Positions 57,776 to 64,000 of a stretch of 64,000 bases of DNA are shown here, piece by piece. The number at the start of each line of letters is the position of its first letter. The stretch's first letter is position 1. A program made the position numbers and the translations under genes. The notes beneath the pieces are model-generated. The model was given only the letters and a program-made list of their open reading frames with translations, was not told where the DNA came from and did no database searches. The stretch covers positions 1 to 64,000 of the forward strand of contig DASXIC010000015.1 in NCBI GenBank assembly GCA_036498205.1, written 5' to 3'. Source of the DNA: AV69 sp036498205. Its GTDB lineage: Bacteria; Verrucomicrobiota; Verrucomicrobiia; Chthoniobacterales; UBA10450.

Positions 57776-58555
57776 TTGAGAAAATTTTTTGTAGTGTTGG
57801 GCTGCGTAACGCTGGCTCGAGGGCTGGCGGCAGAGGGAAATAGTTCTTTGTCAGATTCCAAAAATGAAGATGCGCCGGTCACGACGGCGGCGTTGCTCGC
57901 GCAAAACGAAGAGCTGCGCCGTGAGTTGTCGCTTAGCCGTGAGACGGTAGAGACGCTTACCAATAGTCTGGCTGAGTCCAATGCCGACGCGGAGGTATTC
58001 CGAAGGAAATTCACCGATTTGTCTTTGCGCATGGAAGCGCTTGGATTGGCCTCAGCCAGTAATGATCGCGCCAAGTTGGAGCAGCGGCTGCTCACGGCGG
58101 TGAGCGATCTGCAGCTGGCGCAGAAAGAACGCGACCAATATCGCGATCAAATGATGCGTTTATCGGAAACGATGATGCGTTATTTGAAAACAACGGAGCC
58201 AGGTGACGCGGAGGCGAGAATGGAAGTGGAGGCGCAATTGCGTGGAACGAACGCGCTGGCCCAGAACGCTTCGAATGCGCCGGCGCCGAGTCCTTCACTG
58301 CTCGATGGAAGCGTTATTAGCGTGAAAGAGGAGTGGTCATTTGTGGTGGGCAACTTCGGGGCACAACAGGGAGTAAAAATCGGAATGCCTTTGCGAGTGA
58401 AACGCGGTGATTCTGTCATCGCTAATTTGCGCGTAGTGGATGTGCGAGAGCGAATTTGCGGCGCTGTCGTCCAAGAAATGGGATCTGGAAAAGAGAAAAT
58501 TAAGATCGGGGATCGGCTCGAAGTCGATGCCCGCCGGGATGTGAGTTTAAAATAA
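57776..58555 (+). CDS. unknown coiled-coil protein inside the S10 operon (between rpsS and rplV)
   Basis: 259 residues from a TTG that immediately follows the rpsS stop. The TAA stop is followed at once by the rplV ATG (TAAATG), so the gene is fully inserted in the operon and likely coupled at both ends. Residues 1-19 (RKFFVVLGCVTLARGLAA) look like a short signal peptide or membrane anchor. Residues ~38-135 are a charged heptad-type coiled coil (LLAQNEELRRELSLSRETVETL; LTAVSDLQLAQKERDQYRDQ). Residues ~175-255 form a beta-rich domain (VISVKEEWSFVVGNFGAQQGVKIGMPLRVKRGDSVIANLRVV) similar in pattern to small beta-barrels of MreC/FlgT type. I recognise no enzyme motif. Function unknown. An alternative is a ribosome- or envelope-linking factor. 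Confidence 0.75.
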   Translation: MRKFFVVLGCVTLARGLAAEGNSSLSDSKNEDAPVTTAALLAQNEELRRELSLSRETVETLTNSLAESNADAEVFRRKFTDLSLRMEALGLASASNDRAKLEQRLLTAVSDLQLAQKERDQYRDQMMRLSETMMRYLKTTEPGDAEARMEVEAQLRGTNALAQNASNAPAPSPSLLDGSVISVKEEWSFVVGNFGAQQGVKIGMPLRVKRGDSVIANLRVVDVRERICGAVVQEMGSGKEKIKIGDRLEVDARRDVSLK

Positions 58556-59026
58556 ATGGAAGTTCGATCGACATATCGTTACGCGAAGATTTCGCCGTTT
58601 AAGGTGCGCGAAGTCACACGCGAAATTCAAGGGCTGCCGGTCTCGGCAGCGCTCGATATCGTCGCGTTCAGTCCGAAAAAGGCAGCCACGCTTGTCGGCA
58701 AAACGCTCAAGAGCGCCGTTGCCAACGCGGAGAACAACGCCAACCTCAAAGTAGATGGACTGGTGGTAAGAGAGGCCGTTGTCGGCGAAGGACCGACGAT
58801 GAAGCGAATGATGGCGCGCGCACGTGGGAGCGGCAGCCGCATTCTCAAACGGACAAGTCACATCAGAATCATTTTAACGGACGAGATAAAAATCGAGACG
58901 CGGGAGCAACGCAAAGCGGCAGAAAAAGCAGCGAAGAAAAAATTAAGCGAGCCTCGGGGAGAAAGCGGCGCAGCGGAAGGTGGAAGTAAGAAGCCGAGAC
59001 GCGCGCTGAAGAAAGCGAAGAAGTAA
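58556..59026 (+). CDS. rplV: ribosomal protein uL22
   Basis: 156 residues. The core (RYAKISPFKVREVTREIQGLPVSAALDIVAFSPKKAATLVGKTLKSAVANAENN and RARGSGSRILKRTSHIRIILTDE) has the usual ~110 residues, with about 40 extra C-terminal residues rich in Lys, Glu and Ala (REQRKAAEKAAKKKLSEPRGESG). L22 spans the exit tunnel. ATG is directly after the stop of the unknown gene. Confidence 0.96.
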   Translation: MEVRSTYRYAKISPFKVREVTREIQGLPVSAALDIVAFSPKKAATLVGKTLKSAVANAENNANLKVDGLVVREAVVGEGPTMKRMMARARGSGSRILKRTSHIRIILTDEIKIETREQRKAAEKAAKKKLSEPRGESGAAEGGSKKPRRALKKAKK

Positions 59027-59027
59027 A

Positions 59028-59714
59028 ATGGGACAGAAAGTTAATCCAATTGGGTTTCGGCTAAGCGTGAACCGCGACTGGCGGTCGCGCTGGTATGCTT
59101 CTCCGCAAGAGATGCCGGATTTTTTGCATAGCGACATCGAGATTCGGAACTACGTGAAGAAAAAACTTCAGTTCGCGGCCGTCTCAAAGATCGTGATCGA
59201 GCGGGCTTGGAATTCCATTCGCGTCACAATTTTTACAGCCCGGCCCGGCATCGTCATCGGACGCAAAGGGGCCGAGATCGAGAAGATGACTGAGGAAATT
59301 TCGAAGATGGCGCAGGGAAAACAGATCAAGATCGATATTCAGGAGATTAAAACGCCGGAGCTCGATGCCCAGCTGGTGGCGGAAAACGTAGCGCTGCAAA
59401 TCGAGCGCCGGATCGCCTATCGGCGCGCCATGAAAAAGGCGGTGCAAACGGCGATGGATTTCGGTGCGCTCGGGATTCGGTTGCGAAGCTCGGGGCGATT
59501 GAACGGGGCCGAAATTTCCCGTTCGGAATGGTATCGGGAAGGTAAAGTTCCGCTGCATACACTGCGAACCGGAATCGATTATGGATTCGCCGAAGCGAAC
59601 ACCGTCTACGGAAAGATCGGTGTGAAATGCTGGATTTGTAAAAAGGAGGAAGCCCCGCCTGAACCAACGACGCCGCTTGCTCCGCCACCGGCGCCGGCCG
59701 CTACTGGAATTTGA
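59028..59714 (+). CDS. rpsC: ribosomal protein uS3
   Basis: 228 residues: GQKVNPIGFRLSVNRDWRSRWYASPQEMPDFLHSDIEIRNYVKKKLQFAAVSKIVIERAWNSIRVTIFTARPGIVIGRKGAEIEKM contains the KH domain GxxG. A ~30-residue Pro/Ala-rich tail after CWICKKEEAPPEPTTPLAP is not standard. It binds mRNA entry and has helicase-like activity with S4 and S5. One base separates it from rplV. Confidence 0.97.
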   Translation: MGQKVNPIGFRLSVNRDWRSRWYASPQEMPDFLHSDIEIRNYVKKKLQFAAVSKIVIERAWNSIRVTIFTARPGIVIGRKGAEIEKMTEEISKMAQGKQIKIDIQEIKTPELDAQLVAENVALQIERRIAYRRAMKKAVQTAMDFGALGIRLRSSGRLNGAEISRSEWYREGKVPLHTLRTGIDYGFAEANTVYGKIGVKCWICKKEEAPPEPTTPLAPPPAPAATGI

Positions 59715-59731
59715 TTTAGGGAGAGAACGTT

Positions 59732-60154
59732 ATGCCGTTGATGCCAAAAAGAGTGAAGTATCGCAAGTCGCAGCGGGGGAGCCGCAAGGGCACCGCTTCG
59801 CGCAATTTGCGGATCGATTTCGGCGAGTTTGGGCTGCAGACCCTGGAACGGGCCTGGATCACAAACACGCAAATCGAAGCGGCGCGGGTCGCATTGACAC
59901 GTAGCATGAAGCGTAAAGGCAAACTCTGGATTCGCATCTTTCCGGACAAATCGGTCACCGCTCGTCCGCCCGAAACGCGAATGGGTAAGGGAAAAGGGCA
60001 ACCGGAATTTTGGGTTGCGACAGTGAAGCCGGGTAACATTTTGTTCGAACTGGACGGTGTGCCGGAGTCAGTCGCGCGCGAATCCCTTCGCCTGGCCGCG
60101 GACAAATTGCCGGTTCGAACCAAGTTCCTAACTCGCCATCACGTGGCTGCGTAA
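59732..60154 (+). CDS. rplP: ribosomal protein uL16
   Basis: 140 residues: PLMPKRVKYRKSQRGSRKGTASRNLRIDFGEFGLQTLERAWITNTQIEAARVALTRSMKRKGKLWIRIFPDKSVTARPPETRMGKGKGQPEFWVATVKPGNILFEL. Contacts the A-site tRNA. A good Shine-Dalgarno GGGAGAG lies 7 bases before the ATG, which argues for re-initiation after rpsC. Confidence 0.97.
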   Translation: MPLMPKRVKYRKSQRGSRKGTASRNLRIDFGEFGLQTLERAWITNTQIEAARVALTRSMKRKGKLWIRIFPDKSVTARPPETRMGKGKGQPEFWVATVKPGNILFELDGVPESVARESLRLAADKLPVRTKFLTRHHVAA

Positions 60155-60158
60155 TGAG

Positions 60159-60365
60159 ATGAAAATCAAAGAAATTATTGAAATGAGCACAGACGAGCTT
60201 TTGACGAAAAAGCGCGATCTGCGCCAGGAGAGTTTGCATTTGCGGTTGCAGCAACAAAGTGGACAGCTTGAGCAGCCAAGCCGCCTGCGGTTGTTGCGTC
60301 GGGATGTGGCACGGATCGAGACGGTGCTTTCGTCACGAATGAATAAAGTGAACGGGACGAAGTAG
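60159..60365 (+). CDS. rpmC: ribosomal protein uL29
   Basis: 68 residues: KIKEIIEMSTDELLTKKRDLRQESLHLRLQQQSGQLEQPSRLRLLRRDVARIETVLSSRMNK, the two-helix protein at the tunnel exit. 4 bases after rplP. Confidence 0.94.
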   Translation: MKIKEIIEMSTDELLTKKRDLRQESLHLRLQQQSGQLEQPSRLRLLRRDVARIETVLSSRMNKVNGTK

Positions 60366-60368
60366 TTT

Positions 60369-60647
60369 ATGGCGGAAACAACCGAAACACCTACCCTTGA
60401 TCGCCGGGCTTCGCGAAAAACCCGTGTTGGCCAGGTGATAGCCAGCGGGATGAATAAGACCATCGTGGTCCGAACCGTTACCCGTGTGCCGCACGCAAAG
60501 TTCGGCAAAATCGTAAAACAGCAAAAGAAATTCTACGCCCACGACGAGGAAAACAAAGCCAAGGAAGGCGATACCGTGCGCATTATGGAAACACGGCCCC
60601 TCAGCAAATTGAAACGGTGGCGACTGGTCGAGGTGATGGCGAAGTAA
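60369..60647 (+). CDS. rpsQ: ribosomal protein uS17
   Basis: 92 residues: SRKTRVGQVIASGMNKTIVVRTVTRVPHAKFGKIVKQQKKFYAHDEENKAKEGDTVRIMETRPLSKLKRWRLVEVMAK, the OB-fold protein for 16S helix 11. 3 bases after rpmC. Confidence 0.96.
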   Translation: MAETTETPTLDRRASRKTRVGQVIASGMNKTIVVRTVTRVPHAKFGKIVKQQKKFYAHDEENKAKEGDTVRIMETRPLSKLKRWRLVEVMAK

Positions 60648-60650
60648 TTT

Positions 60651-61016
60651 ATGGTGCAGATCCGATCCAGACTGGATGTCGCCGACAATACCGGCGCGCG
60701 CATGGCGACAATGATCGGCGTGATCGGGAAAGCTACGCTCTATGCTCGGATCGGCGACGTAATTACCGCCAATGTAAAAGAGGCGAGCGCGACTGGGACG
60801 GTGAAAAAAGGCGAGGTGGTCCGCGCGGTTCTCGTCCGGACGAAACAACCGGTCAAACGGGATGACGGCTCGATTTTGCGATTCGACAACAATGCGATTG
60901 TCATCATCGATAAGGATCTGAATCCGCGAGGCACACGGATTTTCGGCCCCGTCGCACGTGAGCTGCGCGAGAAAAATTTCATGAAGATCGTGTCGCTTGC
61001 TCCCGAAGTGCTATGA
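60651..61016 (+). CDS. rplN: ribosomal protein uL14
   Basis: 121 residues: VQIRSRLDVADNTGARMATMIGVIGKATLYARIGDVITANVKEASATGTVKKGEVVRAVLVRTKQPVKRDDGSILRFDNNAIVIIDKDLNPRGTRIFGPVARELRE. At the subunit interface. ATGA overlap with rplX. Confidence 0.97.
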   Translation: MVQIRSRLDVADNTGARMATMIGVIGKATLYARIGDVITANVKEASATGTVKKGEVVRAVLVRTKQPVKRDDGSILRFDNNAIVIIDKDLNPRGTRIFGPVARELREKNFMKIVSLAPEVL

Positions 61017-61306
61017 ACCGGATTAAGTTTCACGTCAAAAAGGGCGACAACGTTCAGGTTATCGCCGGCAACTACAAAGGTTCGAGCGGCAAGATTCTTC
61101 AGGTGCTGCCGAAGAAGGAGCGAGTGCTGATTGAAGGTGTGCGCATTATCAAGCGGCATCTGCGAAAATCGCAGGATAATCCCCAGGGAAAAATCGCGGA
61201 GAGAGAGGGTCCGATTCATATCTCGAATGTGCGAGTGATGGAACGAGAAGAGAAGAAGGCGAAGGCGCCGAAAAAGAAAGCCGCGGCCAAGGCCAAAGCA
61301 GCGTAG
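61013..61306 (+). CDS. rplX: ribosomal protein uL24
   Basis: 97 residues, KOW motif GDNVQVIAGNYKGSSGKILQVLPKKERVLIEGVRIIKRHLRKSQDNPQGKIAEREGPIHISNVRVM, with a 20-residue basic tail EEKKAKAPKKKAAAKAKAA. It initiates 50S assembly. 3 bases before rplE. Confidence 0.96.
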   Translation: MNRIKFHVKKGDNVQVIAGNYKGSSGKILQVLPKKERVLIEGVRIIKRHLRKSQDNPQGKIAEREGPIHISNVRVMEREEKKAKAPKKKAAAKAKAA

Positions 61307-61309
61307 CAG

Positions 61310-61882
61310 ATGGAGAACGAATTTTACAAAGAATACAAGGAACGTGTGATGCCGGCGCTGCAGAAACAGCATGGCTACAAAAACATGCACCAGGTTCCGA
61401 AGGTGGAGAAAGTTGTGATTAACTCCTCGGTCGGTTCGCAAGCGGACGTAAAGCAGGCCTTGGAGGACGCCAAGACCGAATTGGCTCTGATTACAGGCCA
61501 ACGCGCTGCGGAAACGCGCGCAAAGAAAAGCATTTCCAATTTTAAATTGCGCAAAGACCAGGCCATTGGGGCGAAGGTGACGTTGCGGGGCGAGCGGATG
61601 TATGAATTCCTCGAGCGCCTCGTCAAAGCCGCGCTGCCGCGCATTCGCGATTTCCGGGGAGTATCTCCGCGCGGGTTTGACGGCCACGGGAACTATACCC
61701 TGGGCGTTTCCGATCAATCCATTTTTCCCGAGGTCGAACTGGATAAAATCAAGCGCAACATCGGATTTGATGTTACTATTGTGACCACCGCTCGCACGAA
61801 CGAAGAGGCCAAATCGCTCCTCAGCGAAATGGGAATGCCGTTCAGCGACCGCGCGAAAAAGCCGGCCGCGCAAGCTACCTAA
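61310..61882 (+). CDS. rplE: ribosomal protein uL5
   Basis: 190 residues: EFYKEYKERVMPALQKQHGYKNMHQVPKVEKVVINSSVGSQADVKQALEDAKTELALITGQRAAETRAKKSISNFKLRKDQAIGAKVTLRGERMYEFLERLVKAALPRIRDFRG. 5S rRNA-binding protein. The next gene, 4 bases on, is rpsH. rpsN, usually between them, is absent. Confidence 0.97.
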   Translation: MENEFYKEYKERVMPALQKQHGYKNMHQVPKVEKVVINSSVGSQADVKQALEDAKTELALITGQRAAETRAKKSISNFKLRKDQAIGAKVTLRGERMYEFLERLVKAALPRIRDFRGVSPRGFDGHGNYTLGVSDQSIFPEVELDKIKRNIGFDVTIVTTARTNEEAKSLLSEMGMPFSDRAKKPAAQAT

Positions 61883-61886
61883 TAGA

Positions 61887-62285
61887 ATGAGTACTGTAAC
61901 TGATCCGATTGCCGATTTGCTTGCGCGGGTGCGTAACGGTGCGCGTGCGCAGAAGCCGGAAATGTTTGTGCCCTACTCGAAAATCAAAGCAGAAGTCGCG
62001 CGGATACTGAAGGACGAAGGTTACATTACCGACTACACGGTAGATACAGCGGCAACGCACCCACGGATCAAAATTACTAACAAACTAGTGAATCGCTCCA
62101 GCGCGATCACCGGGCTGAAGCGGGTAAGCCGGCCAGGGCTGCGGCGTTATGTCGGTGCGGAGGAGATTCCGCGGGTGCTCGGAGGAATGGGAATCGCCAT
62201 TCTCTCGACTTCGCGTGGTGTGCTATCGGGCCGGGAAGCGAAAAAACAAAACCTGGGCGGTGAGCTGCTCGCTTACGTTTGGTAG
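61887..62285 (+). CDS. rpsH: ribosomal protein uS8
   Basis: 132 residues: TDPIADLLARVRNGARAQKPEMFVPYSKIKAEVARILKDEGYITDY, then GVLSGREAKKQNLGGELLAYVW, the conserved C-terminal end. Assembly protein of the 30S platform. It follows rplE without an rpsN gene. A Shine-Dalgarno TAGGAG for the next gene overlaps its stop. Confidence 0.97.
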   Translation: MSTVTDPIADLLARVRNGARAQKPEMFVPYSKIKAEVARILKDEGYITDYTVDTAATHPRIKITNKLVNRSSAITGLKRVSRPGLRRYVGAEEIPRVLGGMGIAILSTSRGVLSGREAKKQNLGGELLAYVW

Positions 62286-62290
62286 GAGTT

Positions 62291-62830
62291 ATGTCTCGAA
62301 TTGGAAATAAGACAATCGTGTTGCCGGAAAAGGTGAAGGTAAACGTCACAAATGACGGAACCGTCGCGGTCGAAGGTCCGAAGGGGAAATTGAATTGGAA
62401 GCTTCCGCGCGATATTTCAGCAAAGATCGAGAACAATCATGTCTCGCTTGCACGAGCTGCTGAAACCCGAAGCGTCAAGGCATTACACGGGCTATCGCGA
62501 GCGTTGCTCAATAATATGGTGCAGGGGGTGAGCCAGGGTTTCACCAAAAACCTGGAAATTGAAGGGGTCGGCTTCAAGGCCGCAGTGCAGGGCCAGACCC
62601 TGAATCTGTCCCTCGGGTTTTCCCATCCAGTGCTTTTTCCGATTCCCAAGGAAATCAAAATAACGGTGGCGGAAAACACAAAGATCACCATCCAAGGAAT
62701 CGACAAGAAATTGGTTGGCCAGGTCGCGGCCGACATTCGGCGGTATTACCCGCCGGAGCCTTACAAGGGAAAAGGCGTCCGTTATGCGGGCGAGCAGATT
62801 CGGCGCAAGGAAGGGAAGACAGTTCAATAG
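62291..62830 (+). CDS. rplF: ribosomal protein uL6
   Basis: 179 residues from the ATG at 62291 (MSRIGNKTIVLPEKVKVNV) with Shine-Dalgarno AGGAG at 62284-62288. The frame also contains a start at 62279, which is rejected. YYPPEPYKGKGVRYAGEQIRRKEGKT is the conserved end. Located near the factor-binding site of the 50S subunit. Confidence 0.97.
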   Translation: MSRIGNKTIVLPEKVKVNVTNDGTVAVEGPKGKLNWKLPRDISAKIENNHVSLARAAETRSVKALHGLSRALLNNMVQGVSQGFTKNLEIEGVGFKAAVQGQTLNLSLGFSHPVLFPIPKEIKITVAENTKITIQGIDKKLVGQVAADIRRYYPPEPYKGKGVRYAGEQIRRKEGKTVQ

Positions 62831-62831
62831 T

Positions 62832-63188
62832 ATGCCGATCAATCGCAAAGCAACACGCCGGCGCATTCATCAGCGTATTCGGAAAAAAGTGAGCGGCACT
62901 GCCGAGCGTCCTCGACTGACGGTGCATTTTTCCGGACGCCACGTTTATGCCCAAGTAATCGACGATGACAGTGGGAAAACGCTCGCGGCAGCGTCGACTA
63001 TGGAGGAACGGGCCGGCAAGAAAGCCGTGGCTAATCGCGAGACTGCGCAGCAAGTCGGCCAGGCGATTGCCGAGAAAATGCTCGCGCTAAAAGTAGAAAA
63101 AGTAGTGTTTGATCGCGGCGGCTTCATTTTTCACGGCAAAGTGAAAGCGTTGGCCGACGCCGCGCGGCAGGGCGGGCTAAAATTTTAA
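62832..63188 (+). CDS. rplR: ribosomal protein uL18
   Basis: 118 residues from the ATG at 62832 (MPINRKATRRRIHQRIRKKVSGTAERPRLTVHFSGRHVYAQVIDDDSGKTLAAAST). The open frame back to 62715 runs through rplF and is not real. 5S rRNA-binding protein. One base after rplF and one base before rpsE. Confidence 0.96.
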   Translation: MPINRKATRRRIHQRIRKKVSGTAERPRLTVHFSGRHVYAQVIDDDSGKTLAAASTMEERAGKKAVANRETAQQVGQAIAEKMLALKVEKVVFDRGGFIFHGKVKALADAARQGGLKF

Positions 63189-63189
63189 A

Positions 63190-63759
63190 ATGGCACCACC
63201 AAATACCAGACGACCCGAGCGCAACACCGACAAAACTGCCGCGGCGCGAGGCGACACGACTGAAAAAGTCGTGTTTATTAACCGGTGCGCCAAGGTGGTG
63301 AAGGGTGGCCGTCGTTTTAGCTTCAGCGCTCTCATTGTTGCGGGCGACCACGACGGCAAGGTGGGCGTCGGTTTTGGCAAAGCTAACGAAGTCGCGGAAG
63401 CAATCCGCAAAGCTTCGGACGCGGCGCGCAAATCGATGGAGAAAGTTTCGCTGCATGAGAACACGATCCCGCACGAGACAATCGGCGAGTTCGGAGGGGG
63501 ACGCGTCTTGTTGCGTCCGGCGTCACCTGGCACCGGCGTGATCGCGGGTGGCGGAGTGCGAGCGGTAGTGGAAGCGGCGGGAATTCGGGATGTGCTGGCC
63601 AAGTCGCTCGGATCGAGCAACCACGCGAACGTGGTTAAAGCGACGATTGAGGCCCTGCGAAATTTGCGACGGCGCGACGAAATTTTAAAAATGCGCGGAA
63701 TCCGTTCGCACGTAAATGCGCCAGCGGATGGAAAGGTAAACGATGTTGCGGCTTCATAA
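63190..63759 (+). CDS. rpsE: ribosomal protein uS5
   Basis: 189 residues: EKVVFINRCAKVVKGGRRFSFSALIVAGDHDGKVGVGFGKANEVAEAIRKASDAARKSM, then ETIGEFGGGRVLLRPASPGTGVIAGGGVRAVVEAAGIRDVLAKSLGSSNHANVVKATIEAL. Proofreading and helicase-associated protein of the 30S body. Its 3' end overlaps rplO by 17 bases, with rpmD missing. Confidence 0.97.
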   Translation: MAPPNTRRPERNTDKTAAARGDTTEKVVFINRCAKVVKGGRRFSFSALIVAGDHDGKVGVGFGKANEVAEAIRKASDAARKSMEKVSLHENTIPHETIGEFGGGRVLLRPASPGTGVIAGGGVRAVVEAAGIRDVLAKSLGSSNHANVVKATIEALRNLRRRDEILKMRGIRSHVNAPADGKVNDVAAS

Positions 63760-64000
63760 CCTGCGGCCGCGGCCGGGATCACGGCATCGAACAAAGCGAC
63801 TGGGAATCGGGGAAAGCTCGGGGCATGGCAAAACGAGCGGCAAAGGTCACAAGGGACAGAAAGCACGCTCGGGTGGAAGCATTCGGCTGGGTTTCGAAGG
63901 CGGACAAATGCCGCTCATTCGACGCCTGCCCAAGCGTGGATTTAACAACGCCGCGTTTCACAAACGGTATGCCATCGTCAATCTCTCCGACCTCAACAGT
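63743..64000 (+). CDS. rplO: ribosomal protein uL15 (3' end beyond window)
   Basis: 86 residues are visible from the ATG at 63743 to the end of the window: MLRLHNLRPRPGSRHRTKRLGIGESSGHGKTSGKGHKGQKARSGGSIRLGFEGGQMPLIRRLPKRGFNN. GHGKTSGKGHKGQKARSGG is the hallmark of L15. The gene starts inside rpsE (17-base overlap) and runs off the end. No rpmD precedes it. Confidence 0.95.
   Translation, partial: MLRLHNLRPRPGSRHRTKRLGIGESSGHGKTSGKGHKGQKARSGGSIRLGFEGGQMPLIRRLPKRGFNNAAFHKRYAIVNLSDLNS

Noticed and set aside
60740..61873. 377-codon open frame on the minus strand inside rplN-rplX-rplE
   Set aside because: It is entirely antisense to three well-conserved ribosomal genes and its translation lacks any recognisable domain; it follows the codon structure of the opposite strand.

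Overview
The window reads as a chromosomal segment of a free-living bacterium, most likely a verrucomicrobial (Verrucomicrobiota, Chthoniobacterales-like) soil or water organism. That assignment is an inference from the whole gene set: an unusual str-S10-spc ribosomal cluster, SUMF1-type and lipase-maturation-factor proteins, a short glutamyl-tRNA reductase, frequent GTG/TTG starts with few strong Shine-Dalgarno sites, and dispersed GTCATYCTGAG/GGATCTC inverted repeats. No plasmid, phage, transposase, CRISPR or rRNA genes are visible. Coding density is high and no gene-free stretch exceeds about 210 bases.

Layout. 1-1.2 kb: 3' end of an ECF-type sigma factor plus a membrane regulator-like partner, then a tRNA-Met. 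1.4-6.4 kb: lipid-related genes (lipase maturation factor, Aas-like acyltransferase/acyl-ACP synthetase, spinster-like MFS). 6.5-12.8 kb: envelope proteins (PRC-barrel protein, TPR membrane protein, L,D-transpeptidase-like protein), an RsmA-NUDIX fusion and a DUF697 pseudo-GTPase-like protein. 12.8-17 kb: transketolase, and rplI-dnaB behind a consensus sigma70 promoter. 17-22 kb: Fe-S assembly (SufT, SufU/IscU-type scaffold, rhodanese-like protein), then the E2, E1-beta and E1-alpha genes of a 2-oxoacid dehydrogenase. 22-31.6 kb: Smc, amino acid permease, gamma-glutamyltranspeptidase, M20 peptidase, NlpC/P60 hydrolase. 31.7-36.9 kb: queC-queF, exported and small unknown proteins, apt, and a large membrane protein. 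36.9-45.3 kb: a tetrapyrrole run (hemX-like, hemA, hemC, cobA-hemD) continuing into a GrpE-like / short Hsp70 / SUMF1-domain chaperone-like module. 45.4-51.3 kb: rpsU, secDF, yajC, a GT39-like enzyme and tgt. 51.5-64 kb: ribosomal superoperon rpsL-rpsG-fusA-rpsJ-rplC-D-W-B-rpsS-[unknown gene]-rplV-rpsC-rplP-rpmC-rpsQ-rplN-X-E-rpsH-rplF-R-rpsE-rplO(partial).

How genes work together. The ribosomal cluster is a tightly coupled transcription unit (1-17 nt overlaps, TAAATG junctions) that lacks tuf, rpsN and rpmD at their usual places. It carries an extra, apparently exported coiled-coil gene between rpsS and rplV, the strongest candidate for something undescribed. The grpE-like, short hsp70 and J-like/TerB-like/SUMF1 genes form a second unusual unit, probably a specialised Hsp70 system. 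QueC, QueF and Tgt supply queuosine steps. HemA, HemC and CobA-HemD lead from glutamyl-tRNA to uroporphyrinogen III and precorrin-2.

A family of palindromic intergenic repeats occurs at five loci. One supplies the transketolase stop codon. Another sits between rpsG and fusA flanked by a 32-bp duplication of the rpsG 3' end.
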